Source: Saccharicrinis fermentans DSM 9555 = JCM 21142
GTDB lineage: Bacteria; Bacteroidota; Bacteroidia; Bacteroidales; Marinilabiliaceae
Assembly: GCF_000517085.1 (NCBI RefSeq)
Contig: NZ_KI912107.1
Coordinates: 8,425 to 72,424, forward strand
Length of the DNA: 64,000 nt
Reading direction: 5' to 3'
The notes beneath the pieces are model-generated. The model worked only from the letters and a program-made list of their open reading frames with translations. It searched no databases and was not told where the DNA came from. Positions 18,110 to 27,245 of this stretch are shown piece by piece (within the stretch, counting starts at the first letter, position 1; each line of letters begins with the position of its first letter). The position numbers and the translations under genes are program-made.

Positions 18110-19846
18110 CTAAAAGGCCGATACTGTCATCTGACGTTCTACCATCTTAGCGAAGACCCCCTTGTGCTGTTTCAGCTTATCGGGAGCACCATTTTCTACC
18201 ACACTTCCTTCGGAAAGAACTACCACTTTGTCAGCATTAGCAACCGTGCGCATGCGGTGCGCAATAATCAGCACGGTTTTGTTTTTAACCAGTTCTGAAA
18301 TCCCTGTCTGTATTTTCGTCTCGTTTTCCACATCGAGCGAGGCGGTAGCTTCATCGAGCAGAACGATAGGCGCATCTTTTAGTAAAGCACGGGCTATAGA
18401 AATGCGTTGGCGTTCGCCACCTGAAAGGGTTTCACCATTTTCGCCAATTATTGTATTGTACTTATTAGGAAGGTTCTCTATAAATTCATGACACTGTGCT
18501 AGTTTTGCAACTTTTTTCACCTCATCGTCTGTTGCATTTTTCCTTCCCAAACGAATATTTTCCATTACGGTATTGTTGAACAATGCTACATCCTGAAAAA
18601 CAATGGCAAATTTTTTCAGTATAATTTCGGGCTCTATCAGCGAAATATCTTTCCCTCCGATTGTTATGGAGCCCTTATCAATATCCCAAAAACGGGCTGT
18701 TAGTTTAGCGCAAGTACTTTTCCCGCCTCCGGAAGGTCCTACTAATGCAGTAATTTCTCCTTGTTTTGCTATGAAACTAACGTTTCGAAGGGTTTGCTGT
18801 CCTTCTTTGTAAGAAAAATCCACATTTCTAAATTCTATATCATAATTAGCTGGAGCGAATTTGCTGCGGCCTGTTTGGCGAGGCATATTATCCATTTCTT
18901 TCATCCGTTTAATGCGAACGTTAAGGTATAGGAGTATTGCAAAATTATTCATGGTTTCAATAAAAGGGTCGTAAATGCGTCCGACGATGATGAGAAAAAC
19001 CAGATAGGTAAATAGACTGATTGTGCCACCTGCAAGCAAAAATGCGCCAGCAAAAATAACGCTGGGAAACCCTAGTTTCAGGGTAAAATGTGATAAATTA
19101 AGAAGTGCTCCTCCCACTAATTCGTACTTAACCAAATTACTTTCGTATGAATCAAGTTCTGTATTTAAATCCTGCAAATATTCATTTTCTTTGTTGTACG
19201 ATTTTATCTCCTGCACCATATCCATACCATCTTGTATTGTATCGGAAACAATGCGTTTTTGATTGTAAATAACCTGATGCCCTTTGCTTTGTAATTTTTT
19301 GGATAAGGAAAAAACCAAAAAACCCACAGGTACGACCCAAAACATAGCCAAGCTCATTTGCCAATTATAGATAAACATAGCAATAGACATTATAAACAGA
19401 CTTGCTAGTGAGGCAAAAAGCTGGGGGATGGAATGAGAAAATAATTGTTCTATTTGCGTAGCATCATCCATAATGGTTGAGCTTAAATCGGAAATATCTT
19501 TTTTACCAAAAAAAGACATTGGTAACTTACGCAAGGTTTCGGCTAGTTTTATTCGCCTGCTGGCACCTTCGTTATATACTTTAGTGTAAGTTTTTGCATA
19601 ATCGATGAAAGCAATAATGTACATTACCGCAAATGATATTGCAGCAAATATTACATAGAACCAAACATCCCTAGTTAACGAATCACCCGTTTTCCAATGC
19701 TTTATATAATCGTCGAGGAAGGCAAATGCCAACACAATGGGTAACATAAAACTGAGGTTTAATAAAGTATGCCACAGTATGGCTGTTTGTAAATCTTTGG
19801 CACCGTCTTTACTGAGTGCATATTTATGTTGAAAAAAACGTATCAT
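18110..19846 (-). CDS. ABC transporter half-molecule (exporter fold), partner 1
   Basis: A 578-residue fusion of six membrane helices (about 20-310) and an ATPase. The ATPase has a complete Walker A (GPSGGGKST), Q-loop (FQDVALFN), signature (LSGGERQR), Walker B (PIVLLDEATASLD) and switch His (IIAHRM). The N-terminal wording MIRFFQHKYALSKDGAKDLQ is typical of one half of heterodimeric transporters related to YbtPQ/IrtAB, some of which import siderophores despite the exporter fold. The next gene upstream encodes the other half (gap 102 bp). Given the TonB/DUF4374 operon sharing a candidate operator with tetR, an iron-chelate substrate is attractive but unproven; drug export is the alternative. 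Confidence 0.85.
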   Translation of the reverse strand: MIRFFQHKYALSKDGAKDLQTAILWHTLLNLSFMLPIVLAFAFLDDYIKHWKTGDSLTRDVWFYVIFAAISFAVMYIIAFIDYAKTYTKVYNEGASRRIKLAETLRKLPMSFFGKKDISDLSSTIMDDATQIEQLFSHSIPQLFASLASLFIMSIAMFIYNWQMSLAMFWVVPVGFLVFSLSKKLQSKGHQVIYNQKRIVSDTIQDGMDMVQEIKSYNKENEYLQDLNTELDSYESNLVKYELVGGALLNLSHFTLKLGFPSVIFAGAFLLAGGTISLFTYLVFLIIVGRIYDPFIETMNNFAILLYLNVRIKRMKEMDNMPRQTGRSKFAPANYDIEFRNVDFSYKEGQQTLRNVSFIAKQGEITALVGPSGGGKSTCAKLTARFWDIDKGSITIGGKDISLIEPEIILKKFAIVFQDVALFNNTVMENIRLGRKNATDDEVKKVAKLAQCHEFIENLPNKYNTIIGENGETLSGGERQRISIARALLKDAPIVLLDEATASLDVENETKIQTGISELVKNKTVLIIAHRMRTVANADKVVVLSEGSVVENGAPDKLKQHKGVFAKMVERQMTVSAF

Positions 19847-19948
19847 TTTTCTATACCTTTATAATGTTGATTTATGCGTTTAAATTTTAGCTTATAGCTA
19901 TTACCTTATTTTTATGAAGTGATAAATAGCCAGACACATACAATTAAT

Positions 19949-21718
19949 TTACAGGGTCCATTTTACCGTCATTTGGTATTCTTCCCACATTTTTTTGTAA
20001 ATGCCATTAAAGGCTAATAAATCGTTATGCGTTCCCTGCTCGGCTATTTTACCTTTTTCTATTACCAAAATCTTATTTGCATTTTGTATGCTTGTTAAAC
20101 GATGGGCTATCATAAGCGTCGTTTTGTTTTTACTAAGTTCGTGCAATGCTTTTTGAATAATATGCTCATTTTCAGGGTCGGCAAAAGCCGTTGCTTCGTC
20201 TAACAGAACAATAGGTGCATCTTTAATGATAGCCCGGGCAAGTGCTATGCGTTGTTGTTCTCCTCCCGAAAGGTATGTCCCTTCTTTTCCTATTAAAGTA
20301 TCAAGGCCTTCGGGCAGGTTGTTTATAATTTCCCGGCTTTGCGACAGGTCAATAGCCGGTTGTATCTGTTTTTCACTTGCATCAGGATTCCCATATATTA
20401 TATTCTCCCGCAGCGACTTTTTAAAGAGTTTTGTATTCTGAAAAACGAAGGCTGTATTTTTCATTAACTCTTTATTCGAAAGCGATTTAATATCCTGTCC
20501 GCCAATAATAATATGCCCGGAATTTACGTCCCAAAAACGAGCAGCCAGCCGTGCAATGGTCGTTTTCCCTCCTCCCGAAGCACCCACCAGTGCCACGGTC
20601 TCTCCCTGCTGTACTGTAAAAGAGATGCCATCTACAGCATTGGAATCAGCTCCATCGTAAGCAAATACGACATCCTTAAATTCAATAGTATAAGACACCG
20701 GCTTTGTACTTTTTGGGGGGAATTCCATTTTGGAATAATTGAGTATATTGTCGAAACGCTCAATGGTTTCTTTGGCTATGTTAGCATAGTTTTGAAAATA
20801 CATGCTACGCATAAATAATAATGTAAAATTGGGGGCAAGTATCAGATAAAAAATAAAGTTGATAATTGTTAATGCAACATTGCCTCCTGCGGCAATAAAC
20901 AATATGGCAAATGGCGCAAGAAAAAATGCTGTACTCTGCATTATAATGGTATAAAAGGACATAGGCTTTTGCCACATGATGGTGTAGGCAACAACCATTT
21001 CTTTATATTTCATTATGCTATTAACAAATTGTTTGAATGAGTGTACACTTTGCCCGTAAGTTTTGACAACAGGGATTCCTCTAACGTACTCTACAGCCTC
21101 GCTACTCATCTCTTCCAAAGAATCCATATATTGTTTCCGGAATTCCTCTCCGGCTTTACTCATCATAAAGCGTATAGATATTGCGCCAAGGACAATGGGA
21201 ATAAGCGAAACCAGACCCATACGCCAATCAATAATAAACATTAATGCAAGGATGATGAGAGGTGCAATTATTGTTGAGGCCAGGTCAGGGAGCTGATGAG
21301 CCAAAAAAGTGTGCGTCTGGCTAGCGTTATCGTCAATTACCTTGCGCATTTTACCGGTTTGGTTTTTATCAAAAAAACCAAGCGGCATATTTATAATTTT
21401 GCTCATCCCAACTTTCCGCATCCCAACTTCTACATGAAAGGCCGCCAGATGAGACGACATAAGTGAAAAAAAATACACCAACATGGCTGCAAATGCTGAA
21501 GCTAAACTCATCCAGGCATAAAACTCTACACTTTGGAAAGTTATACTTTCTGTACTTGCAAATAACTCTTTAGCAATAAGCCAGATAAACACAAATGGCA
21601 ATAGTCCCAGAGCCGACGATAATGCAGATAGAAAGAGAGATAATGAAAATAAATACTTCTTGCTTCCTGCGTAGGGAGTCAACTTTTTTAAAATAGATTG
21701 TTTTTTTTGTGGTTTCAT
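19949..21718 (-). CDS. ABC transporter half-molecule (exporter fold), partner 2
   Basis: A 589-residue membrane-ATPase fusion starting at MKPQKKQSILKKLTPYAG; the 17 codons before it come from repeat copy C and are not credible coding. Six helices (about 20-300) are followed by an ATPase with GASGGGKTT, FQNTKLFKKS, LSGGEQQR, PIVLLDEATAFADPENE and LMIAHRL. The D-loop reads AFADPENE, and this with the EATAFAD wording is a hallmark of the YbtPQ/IrtAB-like group. It pairs with the downstream gene as a heterodimer. Both ATP sites look intact. Confidence 0.85.
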   Translation of the reverse strand: MKPQKKQSILKKLTPYAGSKKYLFSLSLFLSALSSALGLLPFVFIWLIAKELFASTESITFQSVEFYAWMSLASAFAAMLVYFFSLMSSHLAAFHVEVGMRKVGMSKIINMPLGFFDKNQTGKMRKVIDDNASQTHTFLAHQLPDLASTIIAPLIILALMFIIDWRMGLVSLIPIVLGAISIRFMMSKAGEEFRKQYMDSLEEMSSEAVEYVRGIPVVKTYGQSVHSFKQFVNSIMKYKEMVVAYTIMWQKPMSFYTIIMQSTAFFLAPFAILFIAAGGNVALTIINFIFYLILAPNFTLLFMRSMYFQNYANIAKETIERFDNILNYSKMEFPPKSTKPVSYTIEFKDVVFAYDGADSNAVDGISFTVQQGETVALVGASGGGKTTIARLAARFWDVNSGHIIIGGQDIKSLSNKELMKNTAFVFQNTKLFKKSLRENIIYGNPDASEKQIQPAIDLSQSREIINNLPEGLDTLIGKEGTYLSGGEQQRIALARAIIKDAPIVLLDEATAFADPENEHIIQKALHELSKNKTTLMIAHRLTSIQNANKILVIEKGKIAEQGTHNDLLAFNGIYKKMWEEYQMTVKWTL

Positions 21719-21725
21719 ATACTCT

Positions 21726-21809
21726 AATTTGCTTTTCAGTTGTCTTATGGAACTCGCTGTGATAATCATTCACCTGAGTGATAGATTACTCTTATGCTCG
21801 TTTCATACT
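21726..21809 (+). repeat. Dispersed intergenic repeat, copy C
   Basis: Shares CTTATGGAACTCGC, GATAATCATTCACCTGAGTGA and TGCTCGTTTCATA with copy B, in the same orientation and again directly before the start of a minus-strand gene. The internal hairpin is kept as GAGTGAT-AG-ATTACTC, with one G-T pair. Confidence 0.8.
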
Positions 21810-21872
21810 TTTATATCTTTAAGTTAAAGGGTGTTATTATGAATTGTGTTCATGGTACATATCTTATGTATT

Positions 21873-22796
21873 CTACCTTTGAATTAATGTATTATCGTCT
21901 TCACAGCACTTATATCCCATTTGTAGAGTAATGTGCTGTATATCATAATCTTGTTGCAATATGTACTCTAATTTATTTTTAAGAGCCATCATTTCGTGCA
22001 TTGAGATATTGTTCTTTACATTGATATGAGCCTCAAAATGTGTTTGTGTGTCATCCAGCTTCCAAACATGTATATGATGTATGTTTTTTACCTCATTAAT
22101 TGTTTCCACTGTTTTCTTTATTTCGTTGAGATGAATATTTGAAGGAACTGTCTGCATTAGAATATCTACACTCTGTTTTATAATGCCCCAGGTGTGATAA
22201 ATAATGTAAGTGCCTACTGCAATCGTGATAAGCGGGTCTAGCCAGAAAACTTCAAAAATCCATATTGCCATACCGCCAATAATTACTGCAACAGAAGATA
22301 GTGTGTCGCCCATAAGATGCAGGTAGGCTGCTTTGGTATTTAGATTATGGTCTTTCTCATTTTTTAATATCAATACAGAAAAAAGATTGGCTAACAAACC
22401 GAATGTGGCTACAATAAACATCAATTCTCCTTTTATTGGAGAAGGAGTATTATACCGCTGCCAGGCCTCATAAAAAAGAAAAATACAAATAGAAATTAGT
22501 ACAATAGCGTTAAAAAGAGCTGCTAATATTTCCATTCGTTTATAACCAAAAGTATGGCGCTCATCAGGTTCTTTACGGCTTCTTTTTCGGGCGAAAAAAG
22601 CAATAAGTATAGCCGAAGAGTCACCAAGGTTATGAAGCGCATCAGATAGTAATGAGAGGCTGTTTGAGATAAGTCCGCCAATAACTTGAACCAGGGTTAT
22701 GGATATATTCAATAGGCTTATCCACAGTAATTTTTTTCCTGTCAAATCAGAGGTATGAGCAGGATGATGATGTGAATGTACATGGTGTTCTTTCAT
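21873..22796 (-). CDS. Cation diffusion facilitator (CDF) metal exporter
   Basis: A 308-residue protein started at MKEHHVHSHHHPAHTSD; a longer reading from 22892 would run through the 37-nt inverted repeat and overlap tetR, so it is rejected. The His-rich N terminus can bind Zn-like ions. Six helices follow, with SLSLLSDALHNLGDSSAI carrying HxxxD (metal site in helix 2) and LNTKAAYLHLMGDTLSSV carrying HxxxD in helix 5. The cytoplasmic C-terminal domain (HHIHVWKLDDTQTHFEAHI) matches the zinc/cadmium CDF branch (CzcD/ZitB-like). It exports divalent metal from the cytoplasm in exchange for protons. It lies directly after tetR and is probably controlled by it. Confidence 0.93.
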   Translation of the reverse strand: MKEHHVHSHHHPAHTSDLTGKKLLWISLLNISITLVQVIGGLISNSLSLLSDALHNLGDSSAILIAFFARKRSRKEPDERHTFGYKRMEILAALFNAIVLISICIFLFYEAWQRYNTPSPIKGELMFIVATFGLLANLFSVLILKNEKDHNLNTKAAYLHLMGDTLSSVAVIIGGMAIWIFEVFWLDPLITIAVGTYIIYHTWGIIKQSVDILMQTVPSNIHLNEIKKTVETINEVKNIHHIHVWKLDDTQTHFEAHINVKNNISMHEMMALKNKLEYILQQDYDIQHITLQMGYKCCEDDNTLIQR

Positions 22797-22820
22797 ATTT
22801 AATACTACTTTTTCATAAAA

Positions 22821-22857
22821 TTTGAACAAAAAAGAACAGTGTTCTTTTTTGTTCAAA
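22821..22857. promoter_or_regulatory. 37-nt perfect inverted repeat between tetR and the CDF gene
   Basis: TTTGAACAAAAAAGAAC (22821-22837) and GTTCTTTTTTGTTCAAA (22841-22857) are exact reverse complements separated by AGT. The centre reads GAACA-G-TGTTC, the same 11-bp core as the sites before tetR and before the TonB receptor. It may be a TetR operator for the CDF gene, and as RNA it could also fold into an attenuator hairpin. Confidence 0.65.
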
Positions 22858-22864
22858 AAAATTA

Positions 22865-23479
22865 TTATCTTACTCTCATTATTTTTTTCCATCCGGCAGT
22901 TCCAAATTCCATGTATTCTCGAATAAATTTTTCTAAGGCCTCTGGCGACAAATCGTGCATCACCAATTCAGCAATAATACTCATCCACCACGAACTCATG
23001 GTATGAATAAAAAATACCGAGACATCTCCGTTTATCTCCGGATATTTTTGTTTCATTAAGGCAATATATTCGATGCCGGTTTGCGTGTGTTTATCGATAA
23101 ATTCATTTCTGAAATTTTCTAATGACGAACCCGATGATTTAAATATTAACAGATTAAAATCCTCTTTATAATTGTTAATAAGCTCCACAAACATGTCAAT
23201 TTGATTTCGCATATATTCATCCGAAGTAAAAATATCAATACTAAGATACTCCGAACTGTTATGTTCCTCCATTAATTTATCTAGAGCCAGCAACACACTG
23301 GAAAGTACTTCGCAAAAAATCTCATCTTTATTTTTGTAATAATTATAGATGTTACTCAAAACAACATCGGCTTCTTTTGCAATCGTACGCATGGAGGTAT
23401 TTTTAAATCCGTTTTTCAAAAACTCTTTACGAGCTACCTCCATAATACTTTTGCGTACGTCGTCTTTTTGTATTTGCAT
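22865..23479 (-). CDS. TetR-family transcriptional regulator
   Basis: A 204-residue protein. Residues 1-55 form the TetR helix-turn-helix: IMEVARKEFLKNGFKNTSMRTIAKEADVVLSNIYNYYKNKDEIF. The all-helical C-terminal ligand domain has no recognisable subfamily. It is the first gene of the minus-strand transport cluster (CDF, two ABC halves, RND, LolA-like, barrel). A palindrome GAACATTGTTC lies 26-36 bp before its start, within the likely promoter, so autorepression is probable. The ligand could be a metal, a metal chelate or an exported compound. Confidence 0.9.
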   Translation of the reverse strand: MQIQKDDVRKSIMEVARKEFLKNGFKNTSMRTIAKEADVVLSNIYNYYKNKDEIFCEVLSSVLLALDKLMEEHNSSEYLSIDIFTSDEYMRNQIDMFVELINNYKEDFNLLIFKSSGSSLENFRNEFIDKHTQTGIEYIALMKQKYPEINGDVSVFFIHTMSSWWMSIIAELVMHDLSPEALEKFIREYMEFGTAGWKKIMRVR

Positions 23480-23504
23480 AATGAAGTTTTATGCTACAAA
23501 TAAA

Positions 23505-23515
23505 GAACATTGTTC
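23505..23515. promoter_or_regulatory. Candidate TetR operator upstream of tetR
   Basis: GAACATTGTTC is a palindrome with one central base. Read toward tetR it is flanked by AGT and followed by TTTATTTG, close to the Bacteroidota -7 box TAnnTTTG, so a bound repressor would block the promoter. Confidence 0.6.
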
Positions 23516-23701
23516 ACTAATGTGCAATCCTCATTTCTAATGATTTTACACTCTCTTTAGTCATTAAATATGGTATGTTAAAATAATTGTTACAAAAGGG
23601 GAATATATTTTTTGTGATAAAGGGAAGAGGCTCACAATATGGGAAATAATCATGTAAGCCTTTTCAATTAAATATATATTGAAATATATAAACACATGTC
23701 T

Positions 23702-23926
23702 TTAATTTCTACTAATAAATATGCGGTACTCGTCATGTGAAATCATAAATGTTTGTGAATTAAAGTCATTTCCTCGTAAATAAGTATACCATTCTATGGG
23801 TTCGCGATCATTTATCAACCATAATGAATTCTTGTTGTCAATTTGAGCTAAGCGATTCTGTAATTCACAAAATGCAAATTGTAAATCGAACTTTCTAACA
23901 TCTAAAACATTAAGTGTAATTGCCAT
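23702..23926 (-). CDS. DUF2249-like small protein
   Basis: A 74-residue protein: MAITLNVLDVRKFDLQFAF at the start and LWLINDREPIEWYTYL in the middle match the short DUF2249 fold (usual wording LDVRxL...L.NDHEPxPL). Such domains are often found with redox, nitric-oxide or hybrid-cluster proteins, but their role is not settled. It sits alone between tetR and the fumC relic; the gap to the relic is only 12 bp. Likely a real gene. Confidence 0.65.
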   Translation of the reverse strand: MAITLNVLDVRKFDLQFAFCELQNRLAQIDNKNSLWLINDREPIEWYTYLRGNDFNSQTFMISHDEYRIFISRN

Positions 23927-23938
23927 AATTCTTTAATT

Positions 23939-24860
23939 TTATATTGAGCCAATTATTTTAGAGGGATCAACCCAAAGATTAAATTGTTCTTCGGTTAATA
24001 AATTTAGAGCTAATGCTGCTGCTTTTAAGGTCGTGTTTTCTGCATGGGCTTTTTTTTGCTATTTTGGACGCATTATCATAACCTATATGGGTATTAAGTG
24101 CAGTAACCAGCATCAATGAATTATTCACTAATTCTTTGATACGTGGATTATTAGGCTGTATTCCTGCAACACATCCATCACTAAACGATTGACAAGCATC
24201 GGCAAGTAATGCTGCCGATTGCAAAAAGGCGTTTATCATTACGGGCTTAAAGACATTAAGTTCAAACTGCCCATTTGATCCTGCAATTGAAATGGTAGTA
24301 TCATTGCCCATTATTTGCACACATACCGTAGTAAGCGCTTCTACTTGAGTGGGGTTTACTTTACCGGGCATAATAGATGAACCGGGTTCGTTAGCTGGTA
24401 TCGAAATCTCACCAATACCCGAACGTGGTCCAGAAGCCATCAGACGAATATCATTTGCTATTTTCATTAAACTAACAGCCAATTGCTTTAGTGCACCATG
24501 TGATTCAATAATAGCATCGTGTGCTGCTAAAGCTTCAAATTTATTTTGTGCCGTAACAAAAGGTAAACCTGTAAGTTTTGCTATATTTTCTGCAACTTTA
24601 ACAGAATAACCTTGTGGTGTATTTAGTCCTGTACCTACTGCCGTACCGCCCAGTGCTAGTTCGGACAAATGTAAGAGTGTGTTTTTAAGTGCTTTTATGC
24701 CATGCTCTAATTGCGACACATAACCCGAAAATTCTTGTTGTAAAGTCAAGGGAGTTGCATCCATCCAATGAGTACGACCAATTTTTACCACTCCTTGCAT
24801 TTCTTTTGATTTAGCTTGGAGAGAGTTTTTTAGATTCTCTATTTTAAAAGTTGTTTTTCT
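23939..24860 (-). pseudogene. fumC: Class II fumarase (fumC) remnant
   Basis: Residues clearly of fumarase C are present: [37 protein letters not shown], the catalytic loop [13 protein letters not shown], and [14 protein letters not shown]. About the first 130-140 residues of the usual 460 are missing: homology starts near 24860 ([13 protein letters not shown]) and is preceded by a stop. Near the end the frame slips in a run of eight A (about 24049-24056); in the shifted frame the expected tail [13 protein letters not shown]...WVDPSKIIGSI is intact up to 23939. A 5' deletion plus a frameshift make this a dead copy; a functional fumarase must be encoded elsewhere if the cell needs one. Confidence 0.9.
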
Positions 24861-24974
24861 TATTTATACCTCGTGGGCTTGCCCAGAGGTAGTTGACTGA
24901 AAACAGTTCTTCTTTTATTCAAGTCAAATCCGTTTATAATCAGTAATAAATCCATTCTACTAGAATCAAGTAGC

Positions 24975-25955
24975 TTAAAACATGACACCCAAAAAATCAT
25001 TAGGCGTAACATTTTCCATGTAACTTTCCAGTTCGATTGATGTAAGCATTTCTTGTATTTGTTTTCGATTATGCGGCATACCTGTTAACAAATTCTCCAA
25101 TTCAGCAACATCTCGTGTATTAAAAAAATCGCCGAATATTTTTATCTGCATAATTATTCCTTTTTGAACATCCATTTTTATTTCAACATGACCTCCTTTT
25201 GTTCTTATCCCTTTTGTGAAGTTATATTGTGGCGACGAACCAAAATTCCAATCCCACTGACTGTATTTCTCTTCAACAAGTTTGTTTATTGCTAATGTAT
25301 CAGATATCGAAAATTCATATATCTCCGAACTGGTGTAAATATTACGCACATATTTAATAATGCTGTTTTCAAGTTCATTAAGCGTAATTGGGACATTAAG
25401 ATGCTCTGAGATATTTGTTACCCTACTACGTACTGATTTTACAGCTTTATCTTGGAATTTTAATGGGTTTACTTTTAATGCCTTTGATAAATCTGGTAAT
25501 TTAGAGCTAAATAGTAAGGTTCCATGTTGAAGTACTTTCCCTTTGAATGTACATTTAGCATTACCCGAAAATTTCTTTCCTTCTATAGTCAAGTCGTTTC
25601 TTCCTTCAAATTTAGCATCAACACCAAGGGCTATTAATACATCTAATATTGGTTGTGTATATTTTTTGAATCCTTCGGTTTCATTATTCTTCTCTTGCAT
25701 AATAAAAGAAAAGTTCAAATTGCCAGGATCATGAAATACAGCCCCTCCTCCTGATAATCTTCTTACCACATCAATATTATTTTCCTTTACATAGCTCGTG
25801 TTAATTTCGGCCAGCGAGTTTTGGTGTCTACCAACAATAATTGACTGATTGTTAACATAAAGATAGAAACAGTCTTCTTCCATGTTTTTTAATAAAAACT
25901 CTTCAGTTGCTATATTAAAAGCTGGATTGAGCGTATTTGAACGAATGCATATCAT
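24975..25955 (-). CDS. lplA: Lipoate-protein ligase A
   Basis: A 326-residue protein with the full LplA architecture. The catalytic domain carries NPAFNIATEEFLL, IIVGRHQNSLAEIN, the signature RRLSGGGAVFHDPGNLNFSF and KFSGNAKCTFKGKVLQHGTLLFSS (with the lysine that contacts lipoyl-AMP). The C-terminal accessory domain starts near residue 245. It activates free lipoate with ATP and attaches it to lysines of 2-oxoacid dehydrogenase E2 subunits or GcvH. It stands alone; the 288-bp gap upstream holds a palindrome at 26083-26104. Confidence 0.95.
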   Translation of the reverse strand: MICIRSNTLNPAFNIATEEFLLKNMEEDCFYLYVNNQSIIVGRHQNSLAEINTSYVKENNIDVVRRLSGGGAVFHDPGNLNFSFIMQEKNNETEGFKKYTQPILDVLIALGVDAKFEGRNDLTIEGKKFSGNAKCTFKGKVLQHGTLLFSSKLPDLSKALKVNPLKFQDKAVKSVRSRVTNISEHLNVPITLNELENSIIKYVRNIYTSSEIYEFSISDTLAINKLVEEKYSQWDWNFGSSPQYNFTKGIRTKGGHVEIKMDVQKGIIMQIKIFGDFFNTRDVAELENLLTGMPHNRKQIQEMLTSIELESYMENVTPNDFLGVMF

Positions 25956-26082
25956 AAAAAGCTTAAATTATGCGCGTATTTAAATCAAAAGACAAATTAA
26001 TAGAACATACAGGTTAAAACAATCCCCATATCTAATGATATATATCGCCTTAAATCATTATAATTCCGTCCACATCATATGT

Positions 26083-26104
26083 TCAGATTAATGAGTTAAT
26101 CTGA
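26083..26104. promoter_or_regulatory. Palindrome upstream of lplA
   Basis: TCAGATTAA and TTAATCTGA are 9-bp arms around TGAG. It lies between the stop of the ABC ATPase gene (26244) and the lplA start (25955). No T-run follows, so an operator is as likely as a stop. Confidence 0.4.
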
Positions 26105-26243
26105 CCTTGAAAAGATTATAATTCTCAGTTTATATTATTGGCAATAGTGATTTAGGTAATAATCAAATTAGAGCAAAATCACTAAACATTATAATTAAAA
26201 AAAACGGATTTACATTATTCTACATGCCCTTTTACTCTATCAA

Positions 26244-27239
26244 TCAATTAGGTTTCACCTCGTCTCCTTTCCTGAAAAAATCTCTTATTTGCTGTTGCTT
26301 ATTATCAATTTGCTCTAACTCGGCATACATGTCTTTCTCGAGATTATTTGTAAATATTACTTTATGCATACCTCCATTTTCTATCACAACTCTTTTATCT
26401 GCTAGTAATATTAATAAGGGGTCGTGGGTGGCCATTAGTACTATTTTGTCTTTACTAACCAATAAGTCGAGGGCTTTCTTTTTATTAACACCTGCATTTT
26501 CAATTTCGTCGATTAGCACAATGGGGGCCTGACCAATACATGCAACATCAGCAATCATTAATGCTCTTGATTGCCCACCACTTAAACAAGTTATAGGAGT
26601 ATCGGCTTTAAACTGCTCGCCCGATAATTCATTGGCCATAATAAGCACCTCATCTACTACTGCTTCAGGATTTTCAACAAAACGACTTTGAGCGTGTAAC
26701 ACCAGAAAATCGTGTACCGCTATATCAAGTACAAAATTCATATTCTGTGTAATCTGTGCGATTAGTTTACCTTCAAAAGTATTTATCAAGTCATCGTTAG
26801 CTGCATTACCGTTAATGAGTACTTGACGTTTGGTAGGCGTATCGTTATTAGCAAGCCACTCAATATCGGCCAACAGCCTGCTTTTACCCGAACCGGTAGG
26901 CCCTACCACACAGGTTATTTGACCAGGGATTAATTCCAGATTACACAACTCTGGTTCGCCTAACTTATTATTTCCAGCGATAACCTCAAGGCGCTCAATT
27001 TTTAAGTTGGCCTCACTAGCACTTATACCACTGGCAAAGTCACTAAACAACTGTAAAAATTCATCTTTTGAAATGTTGTTATCTTCAAAAAACGATTCAG
27101 ACATAATGCTTAGCATCTCTGTAAAAGTTCTGCTCTCCGTTAGTGTTGCGATATTAAATGCGGTAAAGAAATCTTTATAGGTAGGTTCCTTTTCCACTAA
27201 TTTATTTAACGGAGTTTCAAGGGTGAAATCAATGTCCAT
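26244..27239 (-). CDS. ABC ATPase with DUF1858/ScdA-like N-terminal domain
   Basis: A 331-residue soluble protein. Residues 1-65 (TPLNKLVEKEPTYKDFFTAFNI) resemble the small helical DUF1858/ScdA N-terminal domain found in iron-sulfur and nitric-oxide repair proteins. The ABC domain follows with Walker A GPTGSGKS, a shortened signature LSGGQSRALMIADVA, Walker B PIVLIDEIENAG and switch H in MATHDP. The Walker B text DEIENAGVNKKKAL departs from transport ATPases, and no permease gene is adjacent. It directly follows the CxxC GTPase gene (gap 6 bp), so the two probably act together, perhaps in metal-cofactor handling. Role unknown. Confidence 0.7.
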   Translation of the reverse strand: MDIDFTLETPLNKLVEKEPTYKDFFTAFNIATLTESRTFTEMLSIMSESFFEDNNISKDEFLQLFSDFASGISASEANLKIERLEVIAGNNKLGEPELCNLELIPGQITCVVGPTGSGKSRLLADIEWLANNDTPTKRQVLINGNAANDDLINTFEGKLIAQITQNMNFVLDIAVHDFLVLHAQSRFVENPEAVVDEVLIMANELSGEQFKADTPITCLSGGQSRALMIADVACIGQAPIVLIDEIENAGVNKKKALDLLVSKDKIVLMATHDPLLILLADKRVVIENGGMHKVIFTNNLEKDMYAELEQIDNKQQQIRDFFRKGDEVKPN

Positions 27240-27245
27240 TCTTAA

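Noticed and set aside
18162..18491. 109-residue plus-strand frame
   Set aside because: Antisense to the ABC ATPase domain (Walker B and signature), a common shadow.
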